Source of the DNA: Clostridia bacterium
GTDB lineage: Bacteria; Bacillota; Clostridia; Christensenellales; Borkfalkiaceae
NCBI GenBank assembly: GCA_017468085.1
Contig: JAFUJR010000007.1
Location: 19,439 to 83,438 of the forward strand
Reading direction: 5' to 3'
Length of the DNA: 64,000 nucleotides
This document shows positions 54,476 to 61,672 of this stretch, piece by piece; positions within the stretch are counted from its first letter, which is position 1; every line of letters begins with the position of its first letter. The position numbers were made by a program, and so were the translations under genes. Below the pieces are notes generated by a model. The model had not been told where the DNA came from and did no database searches. It saw only the letters and a list, made by a program, of their open reading frames with translations.

Positions 54476-54645
54476 GGAATTGAAACGGAAAAACGGACAA
54501 TTTTGCAGATTTTTTTCTTTGAAAAGTCCTTTGATTTACACATTTTTAATCAAATGAGAATATGATGTAATAGAAAGAGAAAACCGCAGGACCTTTACGC
54601 TTTGGCAATTTACATACTCCTGCGGCGAAACACAGGAGGTATTTT
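54476..54645. other. Intergenic space before the cysteine-rich mini-protein
   Basis: AT-rich, no ORF. A weak plus-strand promoter candidate is TTTACA (54535-54540) with GAATAT 17 nt later, and AGGAGG at 54633-54638 serves the mini-protein. Part of it (about 54583-54630) shows short complementary CCGCAGGA/TCCTGCGG arms, which could form a leader hairpin. Confidence 0.4.
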
Positions 54646-54873
54646 ATGACTTGTTGCAATCAGGGTAATATCACCCTTTGGATTCTTATCGCTTTGCTCG
54701 TACTCGGCTCGAAAGACGGGATTTTCTGTTCCAACGTCTTTAGCGGCTGTGGTTTGCCTATCATCATCGCGCTTTTGTTCTGCCTTTACAGAAACGGAAC
54801 GCTCGCCGCGATTTTGACCCCTCAATGCGGTTGCGATAACAACCGTGGTTGTGGTTGCGGTTGCGGCTACTAA
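54646..54873 (+). CDS. Cysteine-rich membrane mini-protein
   Basis: A 75-aa protein with two short hydrophobic segments (about residues 9-22 and 36-49) and about ten cysteines, ending in an alternating Gly-Cys tail (GCGCGCGY) preceded by QCGC. A perfect AGGAGG ribosome site and its own terminator show it is a real gene. No family recognised. The Gly-Cys tail could bind metal or form cross-links, as in some coat or envelope peptides; this is inference. Confidence 0.75.
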   Translation: MTCCNQGNITLWILIALLVLGSKDGIFCSNVFSGCGLPIIIALLFCLYRNGTLAAILTPQCGCDNNRGCGCGCGY

Positions 54874-54924
54874 TTATTATCGTTAGCTTTTTCTTGTTGT
54901 CTCCTTATAATGCTTTAATGGGAA

Positions 54925-54951
54925 AAGGGTCGGTTTAGCCGACCCTTTTTT
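54925..54951 (+). terminator. Terminator after the mini-protein gene
   Basis: 9-bp stem (54925-54933 and 54939-54947), 5-nt loop, T run. Confidence 0.92.
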
Positions 54952-54999
54952 CTACGTATTTTCCATTTTCAACGCGTACATGGTATGCTTGTTTTCCTT

Positions 55000-55536
55000 T
55001 TAAAAGCCCAATTCCTCCAAAAAATAGGCTTGGAGTGCGATCAACGTTTTCCCGTCGCATATCTCCCTGTTTTTCAGCATCTCTTTCACTTTTGCAAGCG
55101 GGAGAAATTCCGCGTCTAAAAACTCGCCGTCGTCAAGGTTAGTTTGCGTTTTTTTGCCGTCGTAAGCGCGATAAATATAAATTTTCTCGTCCGTGTAACC
55201 GGGCGTGGGATAGTCTACGAAAAGCAGTTCTAATTTTTCCGCTTTAATCCCCCCTTCTTCCTCCAATTCACGCGCCGCCGCAAGCATAGGATCCTCCCCC
55301 TTTTCAAGTTTTCCCGCAGGGATTTCGTAAATACTTTCCCCATAAGGGTAACGATATTGACGAACGAGCAAGACCGCGTCGTTTTCCACGTATAAAACGC
55401 ACGCCCCGCCGTTATGCTCGATAATTTCGCGCGTGCAAGGTCTGCCGTCGGGCAAAAGCGCGTCGTCGCAACGAACCGTTAAAATTTTTCCGCGGAATAC
55501 ATAATTTTTATTAACCGTCTTTTCGATATAATCCAT
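55000..55536 (-). CDS. Nudix hydrolase, ADP-ribose pyrophosphatase-like
   Basis: A 178-aa hydrolase of nucleoside diphosphate-linked compounds. The Nudix box is complete: G-x5-E-x7-RE-x2-EE-x-G, at residues about 79-101 (GKLEKGE ... RELEEEGG). YRYPYGESIYEIPAG upstream and the proline PTPGYTDE downstream place it with ADP-ribose pyrophosphatases (NudF type). The start at 55536 is supported by AGGAGGG 7 nt upstream; a longer frame to 55629 overlaps the divergent promoter. Confidence 0.9.
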   Translation of the reverse strand: MDYIEKTVNKNYVFRGKILTVRCDDALLPDGRPCTREIIEHNGGACVLYVENDAVLLVRQYRYPYGESIYEIPAGKLEKGEDPMLAAARELEEEGGIKAEKLELLFVDYPTPGYTDEKIYIYRAYDGKKTQTNLDDGEFLDAEFLPLAKVKEMLKNREICDGKTLIALQAYFLEELGF

Positions 55537-55648
55537 AATACGCCCTCCTGATTTGTCGCCAAATAAGGCAATTTGAACAACTTTTATTGGTTTTGTTATC
55601 ATTATAGCACAAATTGTAAAAATAACCAATGTTTTTTTGCAAAATATC

Positions 55649-55677
55649 TTGATTTTTTTTTGATTTTTTGCTATAAT
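55649..55677 (+). promoter_or_regulatory. Promoter of the DUF4364 gene
   Basis: TTGATT (55649-55654), 17-nt T-rich spacer, perfect TATAAT (55672-55677). Confidence 0.78.
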
Positions 55678-55729
55678 ACAGACGAAATATTTTGCACGAA
55701 CAATTTTCCGTCAAAAGGAGCTTTTACAA

Positions 55730-56257
55730 ATGCAAATTCAGGGTGAGATGTCCGTCAATAAACTGATCGTACTTTTCGTTTTTGATAAAATGGAAAGCGC
55801 GCTTTCCGAGCGCACGGTTGTAGAAATGTGTACGGCGGGCAACAACTGGCTTAATTATATGGATTGCATGGAATTATTCCCCAAGCTGGTTGATAACGGA
55901 TTTTTGTGCCGCGCTTCCTCGCCTGACGACGAGCCCCTTTATACGCTCACAAGCGATGGCAGAGAAACCTTAAACAGCTTTTATATCACTATCCCAAAAA
56001 GTATCCGCGACGAGATTTCCGCATTTATTAAAAGCAACAGCGGAAAACTTCGCACTCGGCAGGAATGTAAGTCCGACTATTATCAAAACACGGACGGCAC
56101 TTACACCGTATATTTAAAAATTCTCGCCCCCACCCAACCCATGTTGGAGCTGAAATTTGTTATTCCCGACAAAAAGACGGCGCAGAGAATTTATAAAAAT
56201 TGGGAACACAAGGCGTCCGACCTGTATTCCGCTATCTACGAAACGTTGGTGGATTGA
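55730..56257 (+). CDS. DUF4364 family protein
   Basis: A 175-aa cytoplasmic protein of the DUF4364 family, found across Clostridia. The N-terminal ~80 residues look like a winged helix (NKLIVLFVFDKM, ELFPKLVDNGFLC, LYTLTSDGRETL), so DNA binding is plausible; the C-terminal ~90 residues form a strand-rich domain. Function unknown. AGGAGC lies 9 nt before the start. It is followed by the TSCPD gene on the same strand after 66 nt. Confidence 0.85.
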   Translation: MQIQGEMSVNKLIVLFVFDKMESALSERTVVEMCTAGNNWLNYMDCMELFPKLVDNGFLCRASSPDDEPLYTLTSDGRETLNSFYITIPKSIRDEISAFIKSNSGKLRTRQECKSDYYQNTDGTYTVYLKILAPTQPMLELKFVIPDKKTAQRIYKNWEHKASDLYSAIYETLVD

Positions 56258-56323
56258 CGCATAGGCGTTTTTCCCCTATCGGCGTTTACGCCAAAATAAT
56301 AACTAACAAGGACGGTTTTTTCT

Positions 56324-56587
56324 ATGTTCACTTATTCTACCAAAGGTACTTGTTCCAGACAAATTCTTTTTGACGTGGATGCAGACGACAAAATGCATAA
56401 CGTTCGTTTCATCGGCGGTTGCGGCGGCAACTTGCAAGGCATTGCGCGCCTTGTAGAAGGCAAAGACATCAACGAAATCGAAGCATTGCTTGCTGGCGTG
56501 CGTTGCAAAGGAAACACTTCTTGCCCCGACCAACTTTCTAAGGCGATTGGCGAATATAAGGCAAGTAAGGCGCAGGAAAACGCTTAA
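56324..56587 (+). CDS. TSCPD domain protein (TIGR03905 family)
   Basis: An 87-aa protein with the domain that also occurs at the C-terminus of some ribonucleotide reductases. It has CSRQI near residue 10, GGCGGNLQGIA (about 30-40) and TSCPDQL (about 65-71), the motif that names the domain; cysteines at about 10, 32, 60 and 67 could bind a metal. No reaction is known for the stand-alone family. Ends at a strong terminator. Confidence 0.9.
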   Translation: MFTYSTKGTCSRQILFDVDADDKMHNVRFIGGCGGNLQGIARLVEGKDINEIEALLAGVRCKGNTSCPDQLSKAIGEYKASKAQENA

Positions 56588-56627
56588 ACGCGTACCTGCC
56601 CTTGTCATTTTTGTTTTTACCTATTTT

Positions 56628-56662
56628 AAGGGCGTTGGGGAAATTTCCCCAACGCCCTTTTT
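56628..56662 (+). terminator. Terminator after the TSCPD gene
   Basis: A 16-bp perfect palindrome (56628-56643 and 56644-56659) followed by T residues. Confidence 0.92.
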
Positions 56663-56667
56663 CAGTA

Positions 56668-56697
56668 GAAAAAAAACCGCGGCTGTATTCGCCGCGG
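56668..56697 (-). terminator. Terminator of purH
   Basis: 7-bp all-GC stem (56677-56683 and 56691-56697), 7-nt loop and a T run on the minus strand (56676-56669). Confidence 0.92.
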
Positions 56698-56720
56698 CTT
56701 TTCGCTATGCTACCTCGAAA

Positions 56721-58259
56721 TTAGTGTTTGAAATGTCTGTCGCCGACGAAAATCATGGCTATACCTGCTTCGTCGCACGCGTCAATGGAAAGCTGGTCCT
56801 TAATACTTCCGCCCGGTTGAATAATTGCCGTAATACCCGCCTTTACGCACTCCTCTACGCAATCGGGGAAAGGGAAGAAGGCATCGCTTGCCATGACCGA
56901 GCCTTTTACCTCGTCGCCGGCGTGCGCAATCGCTTGCTGTGCTGCCCAAATACGGTTGGTTTGCCCCATGCCGATACCCGTCGTTCTGTCCTCTTTACCG
57001 ACGACGATTGCGTTGGATTTTGTGTGTTTTACCACCTTCCAGTTGAAAAGCATCGCCTTCATTTCTTCTTCCGTGGGCGCGCGCTTGGTTACAACTTTAA
57101 GATTTTCGGGCGCGAACAGCGTATTATCGTAGTCCTGCACAAGCAAGCCGCCGTACACCTTTTTCATATCGTACGCGCTCGCCTCGCGCTTTGCCTTAAT
57201 ATCAGGCAATTCAAGCAGTCGAATATTCTTTTTCTGTTTTAAAATTTCAAGCGCACCGTCGGTAAATGCTTCCGCAATAACGATTTCAATGAAAATTTTG
57301 TTAATTTCCGTTGCGGTAGCCTCGTCCACCGTACCGTTGATTGCCAAGATGCCGCCGAACACGGAAACGGGGTCGGATTCGTAAGCCTTGATATACGCTT
57401 CGTAAATGGTTTTGCCCGTACCAACGCCGCAAGGATTTGCGTGCTTACAAGCCACGACGCAGGGCTCGTCAAACTCCTTGACAAGCTCCAACGCGCCGTT
57501 TGCGTCGTTGATATTGTTGTAGGAAAGTTCCTTGCCCCAAAGTTGTTTTGCCTTGGAGAGAGAGCCTGCGCGGATAAATTCTTCGCTGTAATAGCTTGCG
57601 CCCTGATGGGGATTTTCGCCGTAGCGCATATCCTGCGTTTTTTCGTATGCAAAGGTGATGCTGTCGGGGAAACGAATATCAAGCTGTTGCGCCAAATAGT
57701 TGGAAATCATGCTATCGTACACAGCCGTGTGCGCAAATACCTTATATTGAAGATATTTTTTGGTATCGAGCGAAACTTCGCCGCTTTCCAGCTCGGAAAG
57801 TACCTTTTCATAGTCTTTGGGGTCTACTACGACGGCTACGTCTTGATAATTTTTCGCCGCCGCGCGAAGCATTGTAGGCCCGCCGATATCGATATTTTCC
57901 ACCGCGTCCGAAAAGGTAACGTCCGGTTTGGAGATGGTAGCCTTGAACGGATAAAGGTTTACGGCAACGACATCGATGGTGTTGATATTCAGCTTTTCAA
58001 GCTGCGCCATGTGTTCGGGATTGGAGCGCATAGCCAAAAGCCCTGCGTGCACGACGGGGTGAAGCGTTTTCACTCTGCCGTCAAGACATTCGGGAAAGCC
58101 CGTAAGCTCGCTGATGCCGATAACGGGAAGTCCTGCGTCCTGCAACGCCTTTGCCGTGCCGCCCGTGGATATAATTTCGTAATCACACGCGATCAAGCGT
58201 TTACAAAAGTCCACAATGCCAGTTTTGTCAGAAACACTTACCAAAGCTCTTTTTTTCAT
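56721..58259 (-). CDS. purH: Bifunctional AICAR formyltransferase/IMP cyclohydrolase
   Basis: Catalyses the last two steps of purine synthesis to IMP. The 512-aa protein has an N-terminal MGS-type cyclohydrolase domain ([36 protein letters not shown]) and a C-terminal formyltransferase domain with the catalytic KHANPCGV (Lys and His near residue 257) and QPGGSIKD. The start at 58259 gives the usual [12 protein letters not shown] opening; a longer frame to 58301 overlaps the divergent gene. Stand-alone here, away from other pur genes, while guaB and guaA lie 24 kb away. Confidence 0.97.
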   Translation of the reverse strand: MKKRALVSVSDKTGIVDFCKRLIACDYEIISTGGTAKALQDAGLPVIGISELTGFPECLDGRVKTLHPVVHAGLLAMRSNPEHMAQLEKLNINTIDVVAVNLYPFKATISKPDVTFSDAVENIDIGGPTMLRAAAKNYQDVAVVVDPKDYEKVLSELESGEVSLDTKKYLQYKVFAHTAVYDSMISNYLAQQLDIRFPDSITFAYEKTQDMRYGENPHQGASYYSEEFIRAGSLSKAKQLWGKELSYNNINDANGALELVKEFDEPCVVACKHANPCGVGTGKTIYEAYIKAYESDPVSVFGGILAINGTVDEATATEINKIFIEIVIAEAFTDGALEILKQKKNIRLLELPDIKAKREASAYDMKKVYGGLLVQDYDNTLFAPENLKVVTKRAPTEEEMKAMLFNWKVVKHTKSNAIVVGKEDRTTGIGMGQTNRIWAAQQAIAHAGDEVKGSVMASDAFFPFPDCVEECVKAGITAIIQPGGSIKDQLSIDACDEAGIAMIFVGDRHFKH

Positions 58260-58310
58260 AATTGAACCACCTATGTTATTTTTTGCGTAATTTTGAGCCA
58301 TACTAAACGT

Positions 58311-58685
58311 ATGATACTACTGTATATATTGCTTATCGCTTATATTATCGCCGTGAATTTTTATGCATTTCTTCTTGTCAAAAGCCTTAGAGATAAGGAA
58401 AAACAAGACGAATTAAACGCACAAGCCGAGCCGTTGCTTTCCGCAAGCGAAAACGCCGAGCAAAAAGCGTCTAGCACATCGAAACTGCCCCTTCGCCCTA
58501 CGGGTAGGTTGTATATAACGGGCGCGCTTGGGGGCGCGATTACCATTTACGTGTGCATGTTTTTATTTAAATATAAGCGCACCGACCTTTTGTTGATGGT
58601 ACTAATGCCGCTGTTGGGCGTTTTAAACGTCTATTTATGGGTCTTGCTCTTCCGCTCGGGCTTGTCCTTTTTCGTAATACGATAA
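58311..58685 (+). CDS. Small membrane protein, DUF1294-like C-terminus
   Basis: A 124-aa protein with an N-terminal helix (about residues 2-22), a charged and Ser/Ala-rich loop, and two C-terminal helices. The segment [22 protein letters not shown] resembles the DUF1294 family, whose function is unknown (residues about 69-90). The ATG at 58311 is preferred to a TTG at 58293. It is divergent from purH with only 51 nt between starts, so promoters must overlap. Confidence 0.65.
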   Translation: MILLYILLIAYIIAVNFYAFLLVKSLRDKEKQDELNAQAEPLLSASENAEQKASSTSKLPLRPTGRLYITGALGGAITIYVCMFLFKYKRTDLLLMVLMPLLGVLNVYLWVLLFRSGLSFFVIR

Positions 58686-58874
58686 AGCAAGAAAAAGCGG
58701 CTTTTTAACGCGATAATTATATTATACCATACTTTTTTTAAATTTGGTATAAAATGGCGAAATTTTTTCGTTTTTTTTAGAAAGTTAAATTTTTACATTT
58801 TTATGAAAAAAACGTTCACTTTGAAAATTATTGAAAATTTTAGCATTTTTTTTGTAAAAAGTGGCGAAAATTAT

Positions 58875-58903
58875 TTGACAATTTAATTTAATAATGCTAT
58901 TAT
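58875..58903 (+). promoter_or_regulatory. Promoter of the tRNA cluster
   Basis: Perfect TTGACA (58875-58880), 17-nt AT-rich spacer, TATTAT (58898-58903), about 40 nt before the first tRNA. The 190 bases before it (from 58686) are AT-rich and hold nothing else I can support. Confidence 0.82.
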
Positions 58904-58943
58904 ATACAAGCGTTGTCGATACAGCGGTGAAGTGCGACGAAAT

Positions 58944-59017
<74 letters not shown>

Positions 59018-59039
59018 ACTAAAAGAGCGTGTCGTTTAT

Positions 59040-59116
59040 GCGCCTGTAGCTCAGTTGGATAGAGCAACGGCCTTCTAAGCCGTGTGTCAGGAGTTCGAAT
59101 CTCTTCAGGCGCACCA
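59040..59116 (+). tRNA. tRNA-Arg (anticodon TCT)
   Basis: Complete cloverleaf; anticodon loop CTTCTAA; acceptor GCGCCTG/CAGGCGC, encoded ACCA. Confidence 0.95.
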
Positions 59117-59126
59117 CAACATATAT

Positions 59127-59204
59127 GGCGGGTGTAGCTCAGTTGGTTAGAGCGCCAGATTGTGGCCCTGGAGGTCGTGAGTTCGATTCTCGTCGCCCGC
59201 CCCA
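59127..59204 (+). tRNA. tRNA-His (anticodon GTG)
   Basis: Anticodon loop TTGTGGC; the extra 5' G (-1) at 59127 pairs with discriminator C73, the tRNA-His identity element; encoded CCA. Confidence 0.95.
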
Positions 59205-59221
59205 CTTTTTTAATCCCATAT

Positions 59222-59297
59222 TGGGGTGTCGCCAAGTGGTTAAGGCACCGGATTTTGATTCCGGCATTCGTAGGTTCAAATCCTGCCACCCCAGCCA
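59222..59297 (+). tRNA. tRNA-Gln (anticodon TTG)
   Basis: Anticodon loop TTTTGAT; acceptor TGGGGTG/CACCCCA, discriminator G, encoded CCA. Confidence 0.95.
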
Positions 59298-59336
59298 CTA
59301 TGTGGCATACACAAAAATGAATAGCGCCCACTATTT

Positions 59337-59412
59337 GGCCCATTAGCTCAGTTGGTAGAGCACAGGATTTTTAATCCTGGTGTCCGGAGTTCGAGCCTCC
59401 GATGGACCACCA
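59337..59412 (+). tRNA. tRNA-Lys (anticodon TTT)
   Basis: Anticodon loop TTTTTAA; T-loop TTCGAGC; encoded ACCA. Acceptor GGCCCAT against ATGGACC leaves a C3-A70 mismatch, where related tRNAs have T3. Confidence 0.92.
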
Positions 59413-59419
59413 GACGTGT

Positions 59420-59495
59420 GGATGATTAGCTCAGTTGGTAGAGCAACTGACTCTTAATCAGTGGGCCCAGGGTTCGAGTCCCTGATCGTCCACCA
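59420..59495 (+). tRNA. tRNA-Lys (anticodon CTT)
   Basis: Anticodon loop CTCTTAA; acceptor GGATGAT/ATCGTCC with one T-G pair; encoded ACCA. Confidence 0.94.
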
Positions 59496-59498
59496 AAT

Positions 59499-59540
59499 GT
59501 AAACAGTTCGATTTTGGACCTCTAAAATCGAACTGTTTAC
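59499..59540. repeat. Perfect 17-bp inverted repeat between tRNA genes
   Basis: Arms 59499-59515 and 59524-59540 are exact complements around an 8-nt loop, directly after tRNA-Lys(CTT). No T run follows on the plus strand, so it is not a textbook terminator. It may end the six-tRNA transcript, be a processing signal, or be an element end. Confidence 0.9.
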
Positions 59541-59576
59541 ATAAAAAACGTATTATACTATGAAAAAATACAACAA

Positions 59577-59651
59577 GGCCTTATCGTCTAGCGGTTAGGA
59601 CGGCGCCCTCTCACGGCGCAAACTCGGGTTCGAGTCCCGATAAGGTCACCA
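59577..59651 (+). tRNA. tRNA-Glu (anticodon CTC)
   Basis: Anticodon loop CTCTCAC; acceptor GGCCTTA/TAAGGTC; T-loop TTCGAGT; encoded ACCA. Separated from the other six by the inverted repeat. It borders the decaying mobile island, making it the probable integration site. Confidence 0.95.
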
Positions 59652-60520
59652 ACTTCAAATAAATCCGAACACTTTTGTTCGGGTTTATTTTTTTGTGCTT
59701 TCACAAAATCTCCAAACCCCGAGTTCTCTATATCGTCAAGTGTGATTTTCGTCGTACCTTCCTTGAAATTGCACGTTAGCAAAGCGTAATCGTCGAATAA
59801 ATATACACTATTCACAAAGCTGTCTATCAACCTTTGCTTGCCTTCTTTCGTGGAAATATCGCATTTTCTAAATTTATGTATTCCGAACAATATCTGCTCT
59901 TTCGTAAGGGCAGGTCTTTTTATTTGTTCTTGCGTTATTTCTATGGTAAGTTCCTTTTGCCGTTCTTCCAAGTCCGCAAGTCGTTTCTTCGTTGAATCAA
60001 GAACGATACCGCTTTGTATGGCGTTGAGCATATTTTCTATGCCTTGTTCTACTTCCGCTAACTGAATTTGCAAGGCGTTCAAAATATTGCTTTCTTGCTT
60101 TTGTAAATCGTAAAGCCGATATGCCAATTCTTCCATTAGGTTATCGTCCATAACCTTTTCCATAACGGCTTTCGCAACGGCATTTTCTATCTTGTCTTTC
60201 GCTATCGTTTTCTTGTCGCAAGTATGCCGTTTCTTTTGGTTGGCGCATTTGTAGTAAGTGTAGGTCTTTCCCGTCTTGCTCGTTCCGCTTTCGCCAAACA
60301 TTATCGCGTTGCACTTGCCGCAAAAAATTTTCGTTGATAACAAATATTCTTCCTTTGCCTTATGCGTAGCAGGGGCGCGAGTATTTACCGCTATTCGCTT
60401 TTGTACCTTTTCAAATAAATCTTTGTCGATAATTGAAGGCATACTATCTCAACCACTGTATCCTTCAACTTCTATTTGCCTATGTATTTACGGCTAGAAA
60501 GAATGTGAAAATAATCCATG
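59588..60520 (-). pseudogene. Remnant of a large serine recombinase
   Basis: The open frame (59588-60442, 284 aa) matches only the C-terminal part of large serine recombinases: the end of the Recombinase domain (MPSIIDKDLFEKVQKR), the zinc beta-ribbon with FCGKCN and YYKCANQ, and a coiled coil. The N-terminal resolvase domain with the catalytic Ser is absent. Upstream of the ATG the expected family sequence continues in shifted frames (SSRKYIGK, then EVEGYSG) back to about 60519, so frameshifts and truncation broke the gene. The frame's last ~20 residues are read from the tRNA-Glu antisense strand and the terminator and are not genuine protein. Confidence 0.85.
59658..59691 (+). terminator. 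Terminator of tRNA-Glu
   Basis: 14-bp stem with one T-G pair (59658-59671 and 59676-59689), 4-nt loop and a T run. Confidence 0.9.
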
Positions 60521-60529
60521 CTTTTAATG

Positions 60530-60573
60530 TTTATTTGACATTTATTTAGTATTTATTTAGTATTTATTTAACA
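60530..60573. repeat. Four 11-bp AT-rich direct repeats
   Basis: Units of the form TTTATTTagta at 60530, 60541, 60552 and 60563, one per helical turn. They lie upstream of the papain-like gene; a TTGACA at 60535-60540 and TATAAT at 60576-60581 fall in the same region. Possible regulator-binding array, iteron remnant or slippage product. Confidence 0.75.
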
Positions 60574-60616
60574 TTTATAATCTATAATCATTTCAATAAA
60601 ATTAAAGGAAATAGAA

Positions 60617-61176
60617 ATGAAACCGTCGCTTGAAAATGAAAATAAAAGTCTTAGAAAAGTGTATGTTTTATTGACCAGATTTTCGGATAACCGTTCAAAA
60701 GCCATAGGTTTTTTTCAGGTTTTTATTATACCCATGCAGCTATCGGACTTGAAGAAGATTTAGACACTTTTTATAGTTTTGTAAACAAAGGTTTTATCGT
60801 CGAAAAAATTTCAAAATACATAAAGTCCAACCGTGAGCCTTTCCCTTGCCAACTCTACGAGTTGAAAGTTACTGAAACGGTTTACAATTCAATTAAAAAG
60901 ATATTAAATGATTTTGTCCTAAATAAAGGACTATACCGTTATGCGAAATTAGGACTAATATTCGGCTTATTCCATATCCCGATAAAGCAAAAATATCGCT
61001 ATTTTTGCTCGCAATTTGTAGCGGAAGTATTGCAAAAAAGTAACGCGGTAGAATTAAAGAAAAACAGCGCAATTTGTTTTCCGCGAGATTTACAAAAGCT
61101 ATCGGAATTGAGATTAAATTTTCAAGGAAATCTAAAAAGTATGCTGGGTCATAGTTTTTTTGGATCGGAAGTTTAA
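60617..61176 (+). pseudogene. Permuted papain-like (YiiX/NlpC-P60 type) hydrolase with a frameshift
   Basis: Read across one frameshift, the region encodes about 186 aa: an N-terminal VYVLLTRFSD strand, the catalytic His in YYTHAAIG, PFPCQLYEL, and the catalytic Cys in YFCSQFVAEV (near residue 133). His before Cys is the order of circularly permuted NlpC/P60 and YiiX-like enzymes, which cut amide or ester bonds in peptidoglycan or lipids. The frame breaks in a seven-T run (60709-60715); one added T restores it. AAAGGAAA before the ATG at 60617 is a good ribosome site. It may be a true pseudogene, a phase-variable gene or an assembly error. Confidence 0.75.
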
Positions 61177-61556
61177 TTTGGAATATTATAAAAATGGATT
61201 TAGAAAAAACAAATAATTTTATAGGATTTTAATAATTCGTTGACCTTATAAGAAATTGCTTGATATAGGACATACTACTTAAAACGCAAATTAGCATGGA
61301 AAAAATTAAGTTCAAAAATATATAAAAGAAAGATTTGCAAATAAATTTGTTATATCAATAGTAGCGATGTATGTATTTACTCTTTTGCATCGATTCGGTT
61401 ATTTATTATCGGGAAAACACTCCAAAACGGTAAATATGGACGGGATTATCAAACCATAATTTATTATGGGGACGGTCAAACTCACACCATTACTTATTCC
61501 GCAGAACGAAAAAGGAAAAACAGAAAAATCATAAACAATAAACAGTTTATTTAAGA
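61177..61556 (+). other. AT-rich degenerate stretch with ORF fragments
   Basis: No intact gene. Coding-like fragments appear in different frames: a hydrophobic stretch (about 61336-61410, VISIVAMYVFTLLHRFGYLL) and, in another frame, about 61430-61554 (GRDYQTIIYYGDGQ then TITYSAERKRKN) ending at TAA. They look like a broken small membrane-protein gene. Confidence 0.45.
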
Positions 61557-61592
61557 ACGGGATTTGGAAATTTATAAATCCCGTTCTGTTTG
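61554..61592 (+). terminator. Hairpin ending the degenerate region
   Basis: Perfect 12-bp stem (61554-61565 and 61576-61587), 10-nt loop, followed by a short T-rich tail. Confidence 0.7.
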
Positions 61593-61601
61593 ATATATAA
61601 A

Positions 61602-61637
61602 AAACGAGATCTGAAAATTTCCAAATCTCGTTTTTTT
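61602..61637. terminator. Bidirectional terminator after the M28 peptidase gene
   Basis: 9-bp stem (61602-61610 and 61625-61633) with A run before and T run after, so it can act on both strands. Confidence 0.82.
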
Positions 61638-61672
61638 CTTACATAGACTTAAACAAAGTTGTGCTAATGGCG

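Noticed and set aside
59588-59690. C-terminal ~35 residues of the recombinase frame
   Set aside because: They are read from the antisense of tRNA-Glu and its terminator, a well-known artefact; not treated as real protein.
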